From assembly GCF_038592985.1 (NCBI RefSeq), contig NZ_CP151951.1:5539821-5603820 (forward strand): DNA of 64,000 nt, given 5' to 3'. The notes below the pieces were generated by a model that worked only from the letters and a program-made list of their open reading frames with translations, was not told the origin of the DNA and ran no database searches. Origin of the DNA: Paenibacillus sp. FSL R10-2782 (GTDB lineage Bacteria; Bacillota; Bacilli; Paenibacillales; Paenibacillaceae). This document shows positions 24,016 to 35,286 of the stretch, one piece after another. Numbering within the stretch: the first letter of the stretch is position 1; every line of letters starts with the position of its first letter. Both the position numbers and the translations under genes were made by a program.

Positions 24016-25526
24016 GACTCCCCATCCTTGCTTGTCGGGTCATCCACAGCACGGTTCTCCGTACGATTTAAAGTATGTTGGCCATCACCCGCCCCGTCTT
24101 TGTCTGCTGCCCATAAAATACCCGCTGGATGATGCCGCGTTAGCTCAATCACCCGGTCCGTACGAATACCAGGAAACTTCGGCAGGTTTTCCTCGTTTAG
24201 CGTAAAAGCATACAGTCCAGCCACTTCCATGCTGTCTGCACCGCCTTCCAGCAATACAGCTCTGATTTCAGCTATATCCTCAAGCACAGCCTCTCCAGAT
24301 AACTTGACCGTGGTAGAAAAATGCGACTCTGCACCCTCATAAGCAGCCCTGAAATCACCCAGTCGCAGATCATGATAGCACGATGAATACCACTGCTCCG
24401 AGCCATGAAGGCGAAGCTCTATATCCACACAGGCATCTTCCTCGCGTCGGTTAAAGCCCGGCTTGGACACTGGAGACGATTCACTGCTGGAATCCCTTAA
24501 GGGGCGTTTTGAAGTCTGGATAAATACATAGCTGCGCTGATGGGCAAGCATAATGGAAGACGCATTTGATGGCATTTCCAGCTCCTGCTGACGCTCCATC
24601 TCCCACCCGGTGACCTGATAGGCAAAAGGAAAACGGCTCATGACCGCCTCACGCGGCTCTTCCTCTGGCTTCCATTGGAAAGCAGGCGGCAGCATAAAAC
24701 GATAGTCCGAAGAAATGTCATCCTTAAAGTTTCCATTCGTCGTTGCGGATTGGAGAACAGGATGCCCGCCCAGATCATAGTTGCCATTAAACGCAGTCGT
24801 AATATGATGTGCCCCCTGGAAAACAGCCTCCAGAACGTTGCCCCCGGCATCCAGCTCGACGCGGTACATCCATTCGATATCGGTGGTTCTTCCCCATTTG
24901 CTCATAAGCAGCGGTGCAGGCGTTCCTTCATCCTCATGGCTGAACATCATCTGGTATTCAATGATCGTTTTCCCCTCATTCTCTTCCATGGAGTAGAACA
25001 GAACAAGCGGTGTATCTGTAAAACGATTCTCATAGGGATGCGCCAGATTACGTCCGTATAAAAGCGGGGTGTGGCGATAAATCAGTGATCTTGGAGAAGA
25101 ATCAGCCACGCAGCGCAGTTCAACCCCGTCGATCCATGCTCTGGATACAAGCGGAGCCGACTCCAGCTCACGAAATTCGGCATAGACCTCATAATCGCCT
25201 TCTTTTAGATACCCCAACAAACGGGTGTACACTCCCTGACTGCTGCCATAATACAAAATAACATCCTGATTATAGGCTTCGTTCAGGTAGAGGCGTACGA
25301 AGGCGGATTCCCGATCTGTCGCAGCCCAGTCACTGTCTGATCTGGCGAGCAGATCAAGCTCCGCGAACCCGTCTTCGGGCATGGAAAACGTGAACCGGAA
25401 TCCGTTCCCCGGACTAAGCTCAACCTCCGCTTTGTGTAAGGCAATCCGATACCCGCAATCCAGCAGGTCCTTTTCCCACACTCGCCCACTAAACCCCGTA
25501 ATCTGCACCTCTGCTTGGCTGTTCAT
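24012..25526 (-). CDS. Large uncharacterised beta-rich protein of the ABC/PHP cluster
   Basis: Product of 504 residues from the ATG at 25526, with GAGGAGG upstream; the longer open frame lacks support. No signal peptide is seen, so it should be cytoplasmic. The first 130 residues resemble a carbohydrate-binding-like jelly roll (FRFTFSMPEDGFAELDLLAR, VRLYLNEAYNQDVILYYG). The middle holds LLYGRNLAHPYENRFTDTPLVLFYS and MSKWGRTTDIEWMYRVELD. I know of no tested function. Its fixed place between the transporter permease and the PHP gene suggests binding or processing of the imported ligand. Confidence 0.7.
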   Translation of the reverse strand: MNSQAEVQITGFSGRVWEKDLLDCGYRIALHKAEVELSPGNGFRFTFSMPEDGFAELDLLARSDSDWAATDRESAFVRLYLNEAYNQDVILYYGSSQGVYTRLLGYLKEGDYEVYAEFRELESAPLVSRAWIDGVELRCVADSSPRSLIYRHTPLLYGRNLAHPYENRFTDTPLVLFYSMEENEGKTIIEYQMMFSHEDEGTPAPLLMSKWGRTTDIEWMYRVELDAGGNVLEAVFQGAHHITTAFNGNYDLGGHPVLQSATTNGNFKDDISSDYRFMLPPAFQWKPEEEPREAVMSRFPFAYQVTGWEMERQQELEMPSNASSIMLAHQRSYVFIQTSKRPLRDSSSESSPVSKPGFNRREEDACVDIELRLHGSEQWYSSCYHDLRLGDFRAAYEGAESHFSTTVKLSGEAVLEDIAEIRAVLLEGGADSMEVAGLYAFTLNEENLPKFPGIRTDRVIELTRHHPAGILWAADKDGAGDGQHTLNRTENRAVDDPTSKDGES

Positions 25527-25557
25527 CCCTGTAACCTCCTCAGTGTATAGCGGCCTT

Positions 25558-26400
25558 CTAGCTCGCCTCGGCATCCTTCACCATAGTCCGAATATAAAAG
25601 TAGCCCATAAAAGAACACAGTAAAAACATAAACACTGCCATTGCGCTGGCTGTATGCGTCTCCTGATAGCTGGAAAATACCTGCTGCATCGCCACACCCA
25701 GCACCTGCGGCGAGTTGGCGCCAATCAGGAACGGAGCTGTGAAGCTGCCCATAATCCCCATAAAGATGAAGGTCACCGCAACCCACATCGTTTTGTAGGA
25801 AAGGGGTAAAATAAAGCGCCCAAACAGTTGCAGCGTGCTGGCTCCCGCGTCTCTGGCACTTTCCACAACAGCGTTCGGAATGCTGGCCAGCGCCGAACTT
25901 AGCAACATCGTTGCGAACGGAATGTTAAACCACAGATTAGCCAGCACCAGACCTTTGTAGTCGTAAATAATCCTCGGAATGGTTTCAATACCCAGCGGCA
26001 ACAAAAGGCGTGCAGCCCAGCCATGATTGCCGTACATCGTAATGATCGCATAGGTTGCAATTACGCCGGGAACGAACATCGGGACAAAATACAATCGCCC
26101 GATCCATTTGACGACAAAACCTTTTCCAAATCGCAAATAAATCGCCAAAGCGTAGCTGATGACCAATGTGAGGGCCGTCGAAACCAGCGTGACATTGATC
26201 GTATATATCATATTTTTTCGCATCGCAGGCTCTGTGAACAGGCGGATATAGTTCGCCAGCCCGTAGCCTGTTCCATGCTGATCAATCAGACTTTCCTTTA
26301 CGGCATAGAGAATCGGAATTATGACGACAACCAGCAAAATGAGAAAAGACGGGATGACTAGGGCAAGCCCCAGCATCCCCCTTTTGGACGATGAACTCAT
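25558..26400 (-). CDS. ABC transporter permease
   Basis: Product of 280 residues with about six hydrophobic segments (LALVIPSFLILLVVVIIPILYAV at the N-terminus; YLFLLCSFMGYFYI-like end) and the EAA signature near residue 185 (VVESARDAGASTLQLFGRFILPLS). It is of the PotB/AfuB/PhnU binding-protein-dependent type. The stop codon of the binding-protein gene is two bases before its start, so they are co-transcribed. It should pair with the second permease encoded at 28753 to form the membrane channel. Confidence 0.9.
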   Translation of the reverse strand: MSSSSKRGMLGLALVIPSFLILLVVVIIPILYAVKESLIDQHGTGYGLANYIRLFTEPAMRKNMIYTINVTLVSTALTLVISYALAIYLRFGKGFVVKWIGRLYFVPMFVPGVIATYAIITMYGNHGWAARLLLPLGIETIPRIIYDYKGLVLANLWFNIPFATMLLSSALASIPNAVVESARDAGASTLQLFGRFILPLSYKTMWVAVTFIFMGIMGSFTAPFLIGANSPQVLGVAMQQVFSSYQETHTASAMAVFMFLLCSFMGYFYIRTMVKDAEAS

Positions 26401-26402
26401 GA

Positions 26403-27572
26403 TTAACCGCCCGCTACTTCACTCTGCCAGCGTTTGTAGATTTCCTGCTGGAGCTCGCCGCTGTTAAAGCTGCGGTATCCAGAAGATACACTGTTGAATT
26501 TTTCTTGCAATTCACTTGGCATCAGACTCCACTTAATCCCCGGATAGCCGTACATTTTGTTAATAACAACCGTTTGCGCTTCTGGCGTCAGCACATAATT
26601 CAGGAATTCTTGTGTTGCTTCTTTTTTGGAGGAAAGCGAAGGAACCATCAGATAAGACGGACCGCCTGTAAATGCAGGGTCGATCTGTGTCAGCTTCACC
26701 GTGTCTGGAAGCAGACCCTTAGCCAGTTGTTCGAGCGCCATATCGGACCAGGCCGGAACCATGTCCACCTCTCCACTTGCCAAAATATCAAGCGTGCCTT
26801 GGTTCTTTTTCGGATAAACTCCCTTTTGGTACATCGAAGGACCCAGTTCCTTGAGCAGCGAGAAGCCTTGATCCCATTTCTTCATATTGGCCGGATCATC
26901 ACTGTTCATCGCTTCTGGAGGAAGGAAGTTATAGATAACCGTGTTCACAAACGAGCTACCCGATCCACCCGTGGACGGGTCGTTATAAGCAAATTTGCCC
27001 GGGTGCTGACGAATCCACGTATACAGCTCATCCGCTGTTTTCGGAGGTGTCGCTACTTTTGCACTGTTGTAGGCGAGAACAACCGAAGATGCCCGATATG
27101 GAATGGCCTGATTGTTGACTTGTTTGAGATACGTTTCATCGACATTCGCTAGGTTAGGAACCTTGGTAGTGTCCACCGTTTCCCACAGCTTTTCGCCTAC
27201 CCCTTTAGTGATGTCATCCAGACTGCCTTCGTACAGGTCGATATCTGTATCGGTTTGCCCGCTTTTCTTAGCTGCAATCAGACGATCCAGCGTAGATGCG
27301 CCCCCGGTTCCCGCTGGCAAATACACCAGCTTGACCTTAACGTGATCATTTTTAGCTTCAAAGTCCTTGATTAACGTTTCCCACAGCTCTTTGACGTTCA
27401 AGGAACCGCCAGTGTACAAGGAGATTTCTGTCGTTCCCGTAGCGGCTCCCGCTTTCGTATCCTTGGCTTCCCCTGTAGCTGTAGCGGCATTACCGCCGTT
27501 TCCACAGCCAGCCAACAACGATAAACTAAGCACTCCAGCCAAAATCAGACCCATCTTCTTTTTCCCAAACAC
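26403..27572 (-). CDS. ABC transporter substrate-binding lipoprotein
   Basis: Product of 389 residues from a GTG at 27572, chosen because AGGAGG lies seven bases upstream and the following KKKMGLILAGVLSLSLLAGCG is a textbook lipoprotein signal. After the lipobox Cys, a Thr/Ala-rich linker leads into a type II periplasmic-binding fold (EISLYTGGSLNVKELWETLIKDFE; VDMVPAWSDMALEQLAKG). It resembles YnjB and iron/2-aminoethylphosphonate binding proteins, but ligand residues cannot be assigned by eye. It should deliver ligand to the two permeases in this cluster. Confidence 0.9.
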   Translation of the reverse strand: MFGKKKMGLILAGVLSLSLLAGCGNGGNAATATGEAKDTKAGAATGTTEISLYTGGSLNVKELWETLIKDFEAKNDHVKVKLVYLPAGTGGASTLDRLIAAKKSGQTDTDIDLYEGSLDDITKGVGEKLWETVDTTKVPNLANVDETYLKQVNNQAIPYRASSVVLAYNSAKVATPPKTADELYTWIRQHPGKFAYNDPSTGGSGSSFVNTVIYNFLPPEAMNSDDPANMKKWDQGFSLLKELGPSMYQKGVYPKKNQGTLDILASGEVDMVPAWSDMALEQLAKGLLPDTVKLTQIDPAFTGGPSYLMVPSLSSKKEATQEFLNYVLTPEAQTVVINKMYGYPGIKWSLMPSELQEKFNSVSSGYRSFNSGELQQEIYKRWQSEVAGG

Positions 27573-27670
27573 GTTGTTGCCTCCTTTAGATAGTTGCACA
27601 AGTTCGCAGCATCACCAGATGATGCGTTCATGATGGACATTGATGCGATGTAGAGGTTGATCGTGAATCT

Positions 27671-28702
27671 TCACTGTGCTGCCGGAAAAGTAACCATTTT
27701 ACTGAAGCTGAATCTGATCTGCTCTCCACTGCGCAGCTCGGCTGCCCGTTCACGCGGCACAAACATTTTCAGATGATCGGTACCGCTATCCAGCGAAACC
27801 TCCGCATAATGCCCGAGAATCATCACTTGTCTGATCGTTCCGGCTAGAGAGCCGTTTTCTTCGGTCGTCAGAACAATATCCTCTGGCCTTACACCGACCA
27901 TAGATTCACCTGTATATTCATGCTCTTGTGCAAACGGTATGCCGCTCACAGAGACACTGCGACCTGTACTCACCCCCTTTAATAAATTGATGCGGCCAAT
28001 AAAGCCCGCTACAAAAAGCGACTGTGGCTTATCATAAATCTCCTGTGGCGACGATAGCTGCTCAATCCGCCCCGCATTCATAACAACAATCCGGTCGGAA
28101 ATCGACAGCGCCTCCTCCTGATCGTGGGTGACAAACACCATCGTCATCCCCGTCTGGGTCTGGATGTCGCGCAGCTCCTCCCTCATCTCCATGCGCAGCT
28201 TGGCATCGAGCGCGGAAAAAGGCTCGTCCAGCAACAATACATCCGGCTTGAGCAGCAGAGCCCGAGCGAGCGCTACCCGCTGCTGCTGACCGCCCGAGAG
28301 CTGCCCCGGCGTTTTACGCTCTGCGCTCTCCAGCCGAACCAGCGCCAGCGCTTCCTTTACCTGGCGGTCGATTTCGGCCTTTTTCACCTTGCGAATCTTC
28401 AACCCGAAAGCAAGGTTGTCATACACCGTCATATGCGGCCACAAATTATAGCTTTGGAACACCATAGCGGTTGGGCGTTTTTCGGGTGGCAGCTTGAGCA
28501 CACTTTTACCCTGAATCTGAATGTCGCCACTGTCCGGGTCCAGAAAGCCGCCAATGGAGCGAAGCACGGTTGTTTTACCACAGCCGGAAGGACCGAGCAG
28601 GGTCACAAGCTCCCCTTTCATCACGTCAAGTGAGATGCCCTTGACTCCGTCTCCCGTCTTAAAGCGTTTGGTTAACTCACGAATGGATAATTGAATGGAC
28701 AT
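27671..28702 (-). CDS. ABC transporter ATP-binding protein
   Basis: Product of 343 residues. Walker A is GPSGCGKTT near residue 37, the signature is QLSGGQQQRVALARAL near 133 and Walker B is VLLLDEPFSALD, followed by the His switch in VFVTHDQEEAL. A C-terminal TOBE-type regulatory domain (VGVRPEDIVLTTEENG) places it with the PotA/FbpC/PhnT importers. It lies between the two transporter halves of the cluster, and a copy of the GGATTTTGCAAAAT palindrome is found just upstream of its start. Confidence 0.93.
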   Translation of the reverse strand: MSIQLSIRELTKRFKTGDGVKGISLDVMKGELVTLLGPSGCGKTTVLRSIGGFLDPDSGDIQIQGKSVLKLPPEKRPTAMVFQSYNLWPHMTVYDNLAFGLKIRKVKKAEIDRQVKEALALVRLESAERKTPGQLSGGQQQRVALARALLLKPDVLLLDEPFSALDAKLRMEMREELRDIQTQTGMTMVFVTHDQEEALSISDRIVVMNAGRIEQLSSPQEIYDKPQSLFVAGFIGRINLLKGVSTGRSVSVSGIPFAQEHEYTGESMVGVRPEDIVLTTEENGSLAGTIRQVMILGHYAEVSLDSGTDHLKMFVPRERAAELRSGEQIRFSFSKMVTFPAAQ

Positions 28703-28722
28703 TAGCTTTGGCTCCTTTTTTC

Positions 28723-28740
28723 AGGATTTTGCAAAATTCG
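28723..28740. repeat. AGGATTTTGCAAAATT copy of the dispersed palindrome
   Basis: One full half and most of the other half of the 18-bp dyad seen at 8335-8352, in the 50-base gap between the permease stop codon and the ATPase start codon. Its position inside an operon makes a simple promoter operator less likely here. Confidence 0.5.
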
Positions 28741-28752
28741 ATTTCAGTCGCA

Positions 28753-29577
28753 TTACTTCACCTGGAATCCGCCAGCCAGCACGTCCGCGCTTACGAAACG
28801 CCTTGCGGCCAGCAGCAGGATCACCGTGGGCAGAGTCAAAATGACGGAGAATACAGCACCCGTAGTACTCGGATAATCCGCAATAATGGAATACATAATG
28901 ACAGGCATCGTTTTATAGTCCGGTGTCCCGACGAGCAGCGTTCCCTGAGCCTCATCTAATGAAGCGAGAAATGTAAAGATGGAAGCGACCACAATGCCGG
29001 GCAGCGCCATGGGGAACGTAATTTTCCAGAACACCCGTAACGGTCCCGCCCCGGCATCCCGGGCAGATTCCTCTTGAGCGCGATGGACGCTGCGGAACGC
29101 AGAGGAAGGAATCCAGGTCATGTACATCAGCGTGTTCACCATGTGGATCAATACAATGCCCGTAAAGGTGTTCATCAGCCCGAATTTGTAGAACAACACC
29201 GCGATAGACACGTACAATCCCATTTTCGGAAAAGCATGCGTGAGCAAAAATGAAAACAAAAACCACTTGCTAAGCGGAAACGAAATCCGCGCGAAGGCGT
29301 AGGCAGCGGGAACACATACGATAATCGAGCAGACTGTAACGGTAATAGCGATCAGGAAGGATAGAGATATGGAGCTGAGCACATCATCCTGCGTTAATAC
29401 AAACTTCCACCATTCCAGTGACAAGCTCTGTGGCAGCGGTGCAGGATACTGCCATTTTCCCGAAATTGCCAGCAGCAATAAATTAGTTAAAGGCCCCAGG
29501 AAAAAAATGACGAAAATAACGAGCACGATGAACTCCACAATTTTGCGTGTGCCAAGTGAGCGAAGATACCAGTTCAT
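28753..29577 (-). CDS. ABC transporter permease, first gene of the ABC/PHP operon
   Basis: Product of 274 residues with six predicted membrane spans (VEFIVLVIFVIFFLGPLTNLLLL; SFLIAITVTVCSIIVCVPAAYAF and others) and the EAA loop EESARDAGAGPLRVFWKITFPMALPG. PotC/AfuB-like. It is the promoter-proximal gene of the minus-strand cluster 29577 to 21804. Its 5' region carries a -10 box and a GTCTAGAC-core palindrome. The start ATG follows GAGAGGGATG at slightly short spacing. Confidence 0.9.
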   Translation of the reverse strand: MNWYLRSLGTRKIVEFIVLVIFVIFFLGPLTNLLLLAISGKWQYPAPLPQSLSLEWWKFVLTQDDVLSSISLSFLIAITVTVCSIIVCVPAAYAFARISFPLSKWFLFSFLLTHAFPKMGLYVSIAVLFYKFGLMNTFTGIVLIHMVNTLMYMTWIPSSAFRSVHRAQEESARDAGAGPLRVFWKITFPMALPGIVVASIFTFLASLDEAQGTLLVGTPDYKTMPVIMYSIIADYPSTTGAVFSVILTLPTVILLLAARRFVSADVLAGGFQVK

Positions 29578-29593
29578 AATTCATCCCTCTCAA

Positions 29594-29632
29594 GACGTCT
29601 AGACGTCCGAATCTCTTTCTATCTGGATTATA
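29594..29632 (-). promoter_or_regulatory. Promoter -10 and GntR-type operator of the ABC/PHP operon
   Basis: GACGTCTAGACGTC at 29594-29607 is a perfect 14-bp dyad 17 bases before the first gene. On the minus strand TATAAT lies at 29627-29632, putting the dyad about 13-26 bases after the expected start of transcription. The GTCTAGAC core is the operator core reported for UTRA-type GntR repressors; binding by the cluster's own GntR protein is inferred. Confidence 0.6.
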
Positions 29633-29713
29633 GAGAGGGTTTGTTATCACAAATCGACATGGGCGATAAGATTTTGTAAAGGGGGCAGAAATCAGAGGAA
29701 CGCTTTTTACATT

Positions 29714-29752
29714 AAAAAAGGAGAGGGAGGCTTTAACAGCCTCTCTCTCCTT
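29714..29752 (-). terminator. Intrinsic terminator of purA
   Basis: On the minus strand GGAGAGAGAGGCT pairs with AGCCTCCCTCTCC, followed by six T, 70 bases after the purA stop codon. Confidence 0.9.
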
Positions 29753-29820
29753 GAACGTGCAGGAATAGCTATACAATTGAATAGGCGTAACGCCTTAACA
29801 GATAAAACGATTCCGCTGGT

Positions 29821-31335
<1,515 letters not shown>

Positions 31336-31338
<3 letters not shown>

Positions 31339-31379
31339 AGCGAACATTATATCACATGAAAATAGTATTGTTCGTAATT
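31336..31379 (-). promoter_or_regulatory. PurR-type operator pair and -10 box of purA
   Basis: Two inverted boxes, AATTACGAACAAT (minus strand, 31367-31379) and AAAAGCGAACATT (plus strand, 31336-31348), each differ at one position from the PurBox consensus AWWWCCGAACWWT. They are 18 bases apart, close to the 16-17 seen in Bacillus subtilis. TATAAT on the minus strand at 31346-31351 lies on the second box, so bound PurR would cover the promoter. Confidence 0.65.
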
Positions 31380-31424
31380 GAGAGTTTCGGTCCTTATATG
31401 AAAACATATGAATACCGTGTGTAA

Positions 31425-31468
31425 AAGGCCCCTTCGACATCGCGGAACCGCGTCGAAAGAGCCTTTTT
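31425..31468. terminator. Terminator hairpin between dnaB and purA
   Basis: TTCGAC-CGCGG pairs with CCGCG-TCGAA, extended by AAGGC/GCCTT, with T runs on both strands, so it can end dnaB transcription and block read-through either way. Confidence 0.8.
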
Positions 31469-31485
31469 TCAAATATATCATTCCG

Positions 31486-32844
31486 CTAGCCAGCGAATGC
31501 ATCCGAATGAGCGCGCTCGTAATTGGCGAATTTATTATAATTTTTGAGAAACACCAGCTCTACCGTACCGACCGGGCCGTTACGCTGCTTGGCAATGATA
31601 ATCTCAATAATATTTTTCTTTTCCGTTTCCTGATTATAGTAATCATCCCGGTACAGAAACGCGACGATATCAGCATCCTGCTCAATGGAACCAGATTCCC
31701 GCAAGTCACTCATCATCGGTCGCTTGTCCTGACGCTGCTCTACACCCCGGCTTAGCTGGGAAAGGGCGATGACAGGCACTTCCAGCTCACGGGCAATTTG
31801 CTTCAAGGTCCGTGAAATTTCGGATACCTCCTGCTGCCGATTCTCGCCCGACTTCCCGCGCCCATGAATAAGCTGCAAGTAGTCGATCACAATCATGCCG
31901 AGTCCCTTTTCCGTCTTGAGACGACGGCACTTGGCACGGATATCCGCAACCGTAATACCGGGCGTATCATCGATATAGATTTCAGCCTCCGACAAGGCCG
32001 CAATGCCCATCGTCAGCTTCGCCCAATCGTCGTCGCCTTTAAAATCACCTGTCCGCATGACGTTCGCGTCCAGATTGGCCTCGGCGCAGATCATCCGCTG
32101 AACGAGCTGGGCCGCCGACATTTCCAGACTGAAGATAGCAACCGTCTCCTTTGCCCGAACTGCAACGTTTTGCGCAATATTCAGGGCGAACGCCGTTTTA
32201 CCCACGGATGGACGGGCTGCCACAATGATTAGATCATTGCGCTGGAAACCCGCTGTCATCTTGTCCAAATCAACAAAGCCGGACGGAATCCCGGTCGTAT
32301 TACCCTTGTTCTGATGCAGCAGTTCGACCCGATCGAACACTTCCATCACGACATCGCGGATGGCAATAAAACCGCTGCCCGAGCGTCCGTTGGAGATCTC
32401 CATAATCTTGCGCTCGGCATCGCTCAGCATACCAGCGACGTCCTCGCCGCCGCTATAGCCTTCGCTCACAATCTGCGTGGCTGCACGAATCAATCGGCGG
32501 AGCATCGCCTTTTCTTCAATAATCTGAGCGTAGTAATCCACGTTGGCCGCTGTCGGCACCCCGTGAGCCAGCTTCGCCAGATAGCTGACGCCCCCGATAT
32601 CCTCCAGCTGACCCTTGTCCTGAATTTTCGAGGTCAGTGTAACCAAGTCTATCGGCTGTCCAGATTCACCCAGCTCAATCATCGCTTCGTAAATCATCTG
32701 GTGAGCCTTATCGTAAAAATCCTCGGTCTGCACCCGCTCCATCGCTGTAATCAGTGCTTCGGACTGGAGCAAAATGGACCCGATAACCGCCTGTTCTGCC
32801 TCCAGATTTTGCGGAGGAATCCGATCGAAAAATTCGCCGCCCAT
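31486..32844 (-). CDS. dnaB: Replicative DNA helicase DnaB (DnaC in Bacillus subtilis naming)
   Basis: Product of 452 residues. The N-terminal primase-interaction domain (RIPPQNLEAEQAVIGSILLQ) is followed by a RecA-type motor: Walker A in AARPSVGKTAFALNIAQ near residue 210, Walker B VIDYLQLIHG, and the C-terminal SQLSRGVEQRQDKRPMMSDLRESGSIEQDAD. The hexamer unwinds DNA ahead of the replisome. It follows rplI by two bases in a gdpP-rplI-dnaB operon, the standard Firmicutes arrangement. Confidence 0.97.
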   Translation of the reverse strand: MGGEFFDRIPPQNLEAEQAVIGSILLQSEALITAMERVQTEDFYDKAHQMIYEAMIELGESGQPIDLVTLTSKIQDKGQLEDIGGVSYLAKLAHGVPTAANVDYYAQIIEEKAMLRRLIRAATQIVSEGYSGGEDVAGMLSDAERKIMEISNGRSGSGFIAIRDVVMEVFDRVELLHQNKGNTTGIPSGFVDLDKMTAGFQRNDLIIVAARPSVGKTAFALNIAQNVAVRAKETVAIFSLEMSAAQLVQRMICAEANLDANVMRTGDFKGDDDWAKLTMGIAALSEAEIYIDDTPGITVADIRAKCRRLKTEKGLGMIVIDYLQLIHGRGKSGENRQQEVSEISRTLKQIARELEVPVIALSQLSRGVEQRQDKRPMMSDLRESGSIEQDADIVAFLYRDDYYNQETEKKNIIEIIIAKQRNGPVGTVELVFLKNYNKFANYERAHSDAFAG

Positions 32845-32846
32845 AA

Positions 32847-33290
32847 TTATTCTTCGGTCACCTGTACCTTCAGCGTAGCTTTGACCTCAGGATGAAGCTT
32901 AACGGTCATTTGAGTCACGCCCAACGTACGAATCGGTTCTTCCAGCTCGATTTTGCGTTTGTCCAGCTTAATCCCCGTTGCAGCGACCGCTTCCGCGATT
33001 TGCTTGCTTGTAATTGCGCCGAACAGTCGACCGCCTTCACCAGCTTTTGCTTTAAGCTGAACAGTTGTGGATTCCAGCTTTTTGCCGAGTGCCTGCGCCT
33101 CTTCCTTTTCTTCTTGCTTGCGCTTTTCCTCAGCAGCGTTCTGGTTCTCCAGCGTCTTCATATTCCCTTCCGTCGCCGGGCGGGCAATACCGCGCGGCAG
33201 CAGGAAATTCGCTGCGTACCCGTCCGATACTTCCTTAATTTGACCCTTCTTGCCTTGGCCCTTCATATCTTTAATAAAAATCACTCTCAT
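32847..33290 (-). CDS. rplI: 50S ribosomal protein L9
   Basis: Product of 147 residues, the normal L9 length. The N-terminal rRNA-binding domain reads [37 protein letters not shown] long connecting helix rich in Glu/Lys/Ala ([25 protein letters not shown]) leads to the C-terminal domain ([26 protein letters not shown]). Its start overlaps the stop of gdpP by four bases. Confidence 0.97.
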   Translation of the reverse strand: MRVIFIKDMKGQGKKGQIKEVSDGYAANFLLPRGIARPATEGNMKTLENQNAAEEKRKQEEKEEAQALGKKLESTTVQLKAKAGEGGRLFGAITSKQIAEAVAATGIKLDKRKIELEEPIRTLGVTQMTVKLHPEVKATLKVQVTEE

Positions 33291-35275
33291 TCAAATAACC
33301 CCTCTTCCCCATCAATTTCGGCCAGCACGTCGACCACTCTGCGTTTGGCTTCCTCCAGCGGACAATCCAGCTGAACCGCCGCATTCGTCAGATGTCCTCC
33401 GCCGCCTAGCCGTTCCATGACGACCTGTACGTTCATGCGTCCGAGTGATCGGGCGCTGATCCCCACCAGGCCGTCAGGACGTTCACTGACCACAAAAGAG
33501 GCCAGTACATCCGTCATATTGAGTAATGAATCCGCCACCTGAGCAATCAGGAGCTGCGGTATCTTCTGTCCGGGCTCTGTCACCGCAAGCGCGATGTGCC
33601 CATATATCATTTTAGCATGCTTAATAATTTCCGCCTTAGCAATATATTCATCCAGGTCCTCTTTTAACAAGCGCTGGATCATCACTGTATCCGCCCCGCT
33701 ACGCCGCAAAAAACCGGCAGCCTCAAACGTCCGCGAGCCTGTATGCAAGGAAAAATGCTTGGTATCCACCGTAATCCCCGCAAGCAGCGATGTCGCCTCC
33801 AGCGGCGTCAGTTGAACCTTCTCATGAATATATTGCAGCAGCTCTGTCACCAGTTCACAAGTCGACGACGCATACGGCTCCAAATAAATCAAAACAGAGT
33901 CGTTAATAAACTCCTCGCCCCGACGATGATGGTCTACAACGACCACCCTGCTCGCCGTCTGCACCAATTTGGGCTCAATCGTCATCGAGGCCTTGTGCGT
34001 ATCCACCACGACCAGCAGGCTGTGCTCAGTCATCAGTTGGAGCGACTGCTCCGGCGTCATGAGCGCTGCCGACAGATTCTCGTCCTTGTTCACCTGCTCC
34101 ATCATCCGGTCGATGGACGGATTGGATTTATCCAGCACGATGTGCGCCTCTACGTTGTAGAGCGCTGCCGCCTTCCACACCCCGATGGCTGCTCCCAGTG
34201 CATCCATGTCCGGTATTTTGTGCCCCATGATCAGCACGCGGTCGCTCTCCTGCATCAGGTCGCGCAGCGCATGCGCAATGACCCGCGCGCGCACCCGTGT
34301 ACGCTTTTCGACAGCATTGGACTTGCCGCCGTAAAAAGATAGACGCTGTCCGGCCTTCACCGCCGCCTGGTCGCCCCCCCGTCCGAGCGCCATATCCAGA
34401 CTGGACTGAGCCAGCTCACCCAGCTCCTTGATGCTCTCCGCGCCGAAGGACAAACCGATGCTCAGTGTCATCGGCACTTTCAAATCGGCCGTCATTTCCC
34501 GCACCGTATCCAGAATAACGAATCGACTTTGCTCCAGCTCCTGAAGCGCCTTGTGATTCAGCATGATGAGATAGCGCTCGGATGACAAACGGCGCAAATA
34601 AATATTGTACTGGTTCGCCCATGCTGTGATCTCGCTCGACACCTTTGCAATAAGCGCGGTACGCTGCTGATCGTCCATTCCCTGAGCAGCTTCATCCATA
34701 TTATCAAGCATAACGATGCCGAGCGCCAGCCGCTCGTTCTCATACTGCTTGCGCAGCACCGCCAGCTCCGTTACTTCATACAAATAAATCAGACGCTCAT
34801 CCAGCACGATGAGGAACTGATAATAGCGCTCATCATGCTGTAGCTCTACCTTTAGCTCACGAACAAGCTCCTTCGTTTCCTTTTTGGCACCCAAAGCCCC
34901 TGCCAGCTGGGGAAAAAGGTCCTGGAGCGGCTCGCCTATCAGTGATTGGTCCTCGAACATTTCCCCAGCAAACCGATTGTGCCATTCTACCGTTCGATTT
35001 TCGCTGTATAAAATGATGCCGAACGGCAGTGAGCTGACCGCTTCCCCTTCCACCCGCTTGATGCGAAAGGAAAGGCCGCTGATATATTGATTCAGTTCCC
35101 GACGGAAATCCAATTCCGTCTTCAGCATCAGCCCGCCGAGCAAGAATGACAGCAGCAGTCCCATCACACCCAGTTCCCAGTTATACATGGAAATACATAT
35201 GACAAGCACCAGCAGCAGTAAAAACGCCCAGACAGTATGATAGCCGTGCCAGCGTTTTTGTAGAAATTTAGGCAT
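33287..35275 (-). CDS. gdpP: GdpP cyclic-di-AMP phosphodiesterase
   Basis: Product of 662 residues with the GdpP layout: two N-terminal transmembrane helices ([34 protein letters not shown]), a degenerate PAS domain, a degenerate GGDEF domain ([17 protein letters not shown]), and DHH/DHHA1 phosphodiesterase domains with [32 protein letters not shown] and the [10 protein letters not shown] end. It hydrolyses c-di-AMP to pApA and so affects osmolyte uptake and wall stress tolerance. It is between yybS and rplI, as in Bacillus. Confidence 0.96.
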   Translation of the reverse strand: MPKFLQKRWHGYHTVWAFLLLLVLVICISMYNWELGVMGLLLSFLLGGLMLKTELDFRRELNQYISGLSFRIKRVEGEAVSSLPFGIILYSENRTVEWHNRFAGEMFEDQSLIGEPLQDLFPQLAGALGAKKETKELVRELKVELQHDERYYQFLIVLDERLIYLYEVTELAVLRKQYENERLALGIVMLDNMDEAAQGMDDQQRTALIAKVSSEITAWANQYNIYLRRLSSERYLIMLNHKALQELEQSRFVILDTVREMTADLKVPMTLSIGLSFGAESIKELGELAQSSLDMALGRGGDQAAVKAGQRLSFYGGKSNAVEKRTRVRARVIAHALRDLMQESDRVLIMGHKIPDMDALGAAIGVWKAAALYNVEAHIVLDKSNPSIDRMMEQVNKDENLSAALMTPEQSLQLMTEHSLLVVVDTHKASMTIEPKLVQTASRVVVVDHHRRGEEFINDSVLIYLEPYASSTCELVTELLQYIHEKVQLTPLEATSLLAGITVDTKHFSLHTGSRTFEAAGFLRRSGADTVMIQRLLKEDLDEYIAKAEIIKHAKMIYGHIALAVTEPGQKIPQLLIAQVADSLLNMTDVLASFVVSERPDGLVGISARSLGRMNVQVVMERLGGGGHLTNAAVQLDCPLEEAKRRVVDVLAEIDGEEGLFE

Positions 35276-35286
35276 GACTGTTCACC

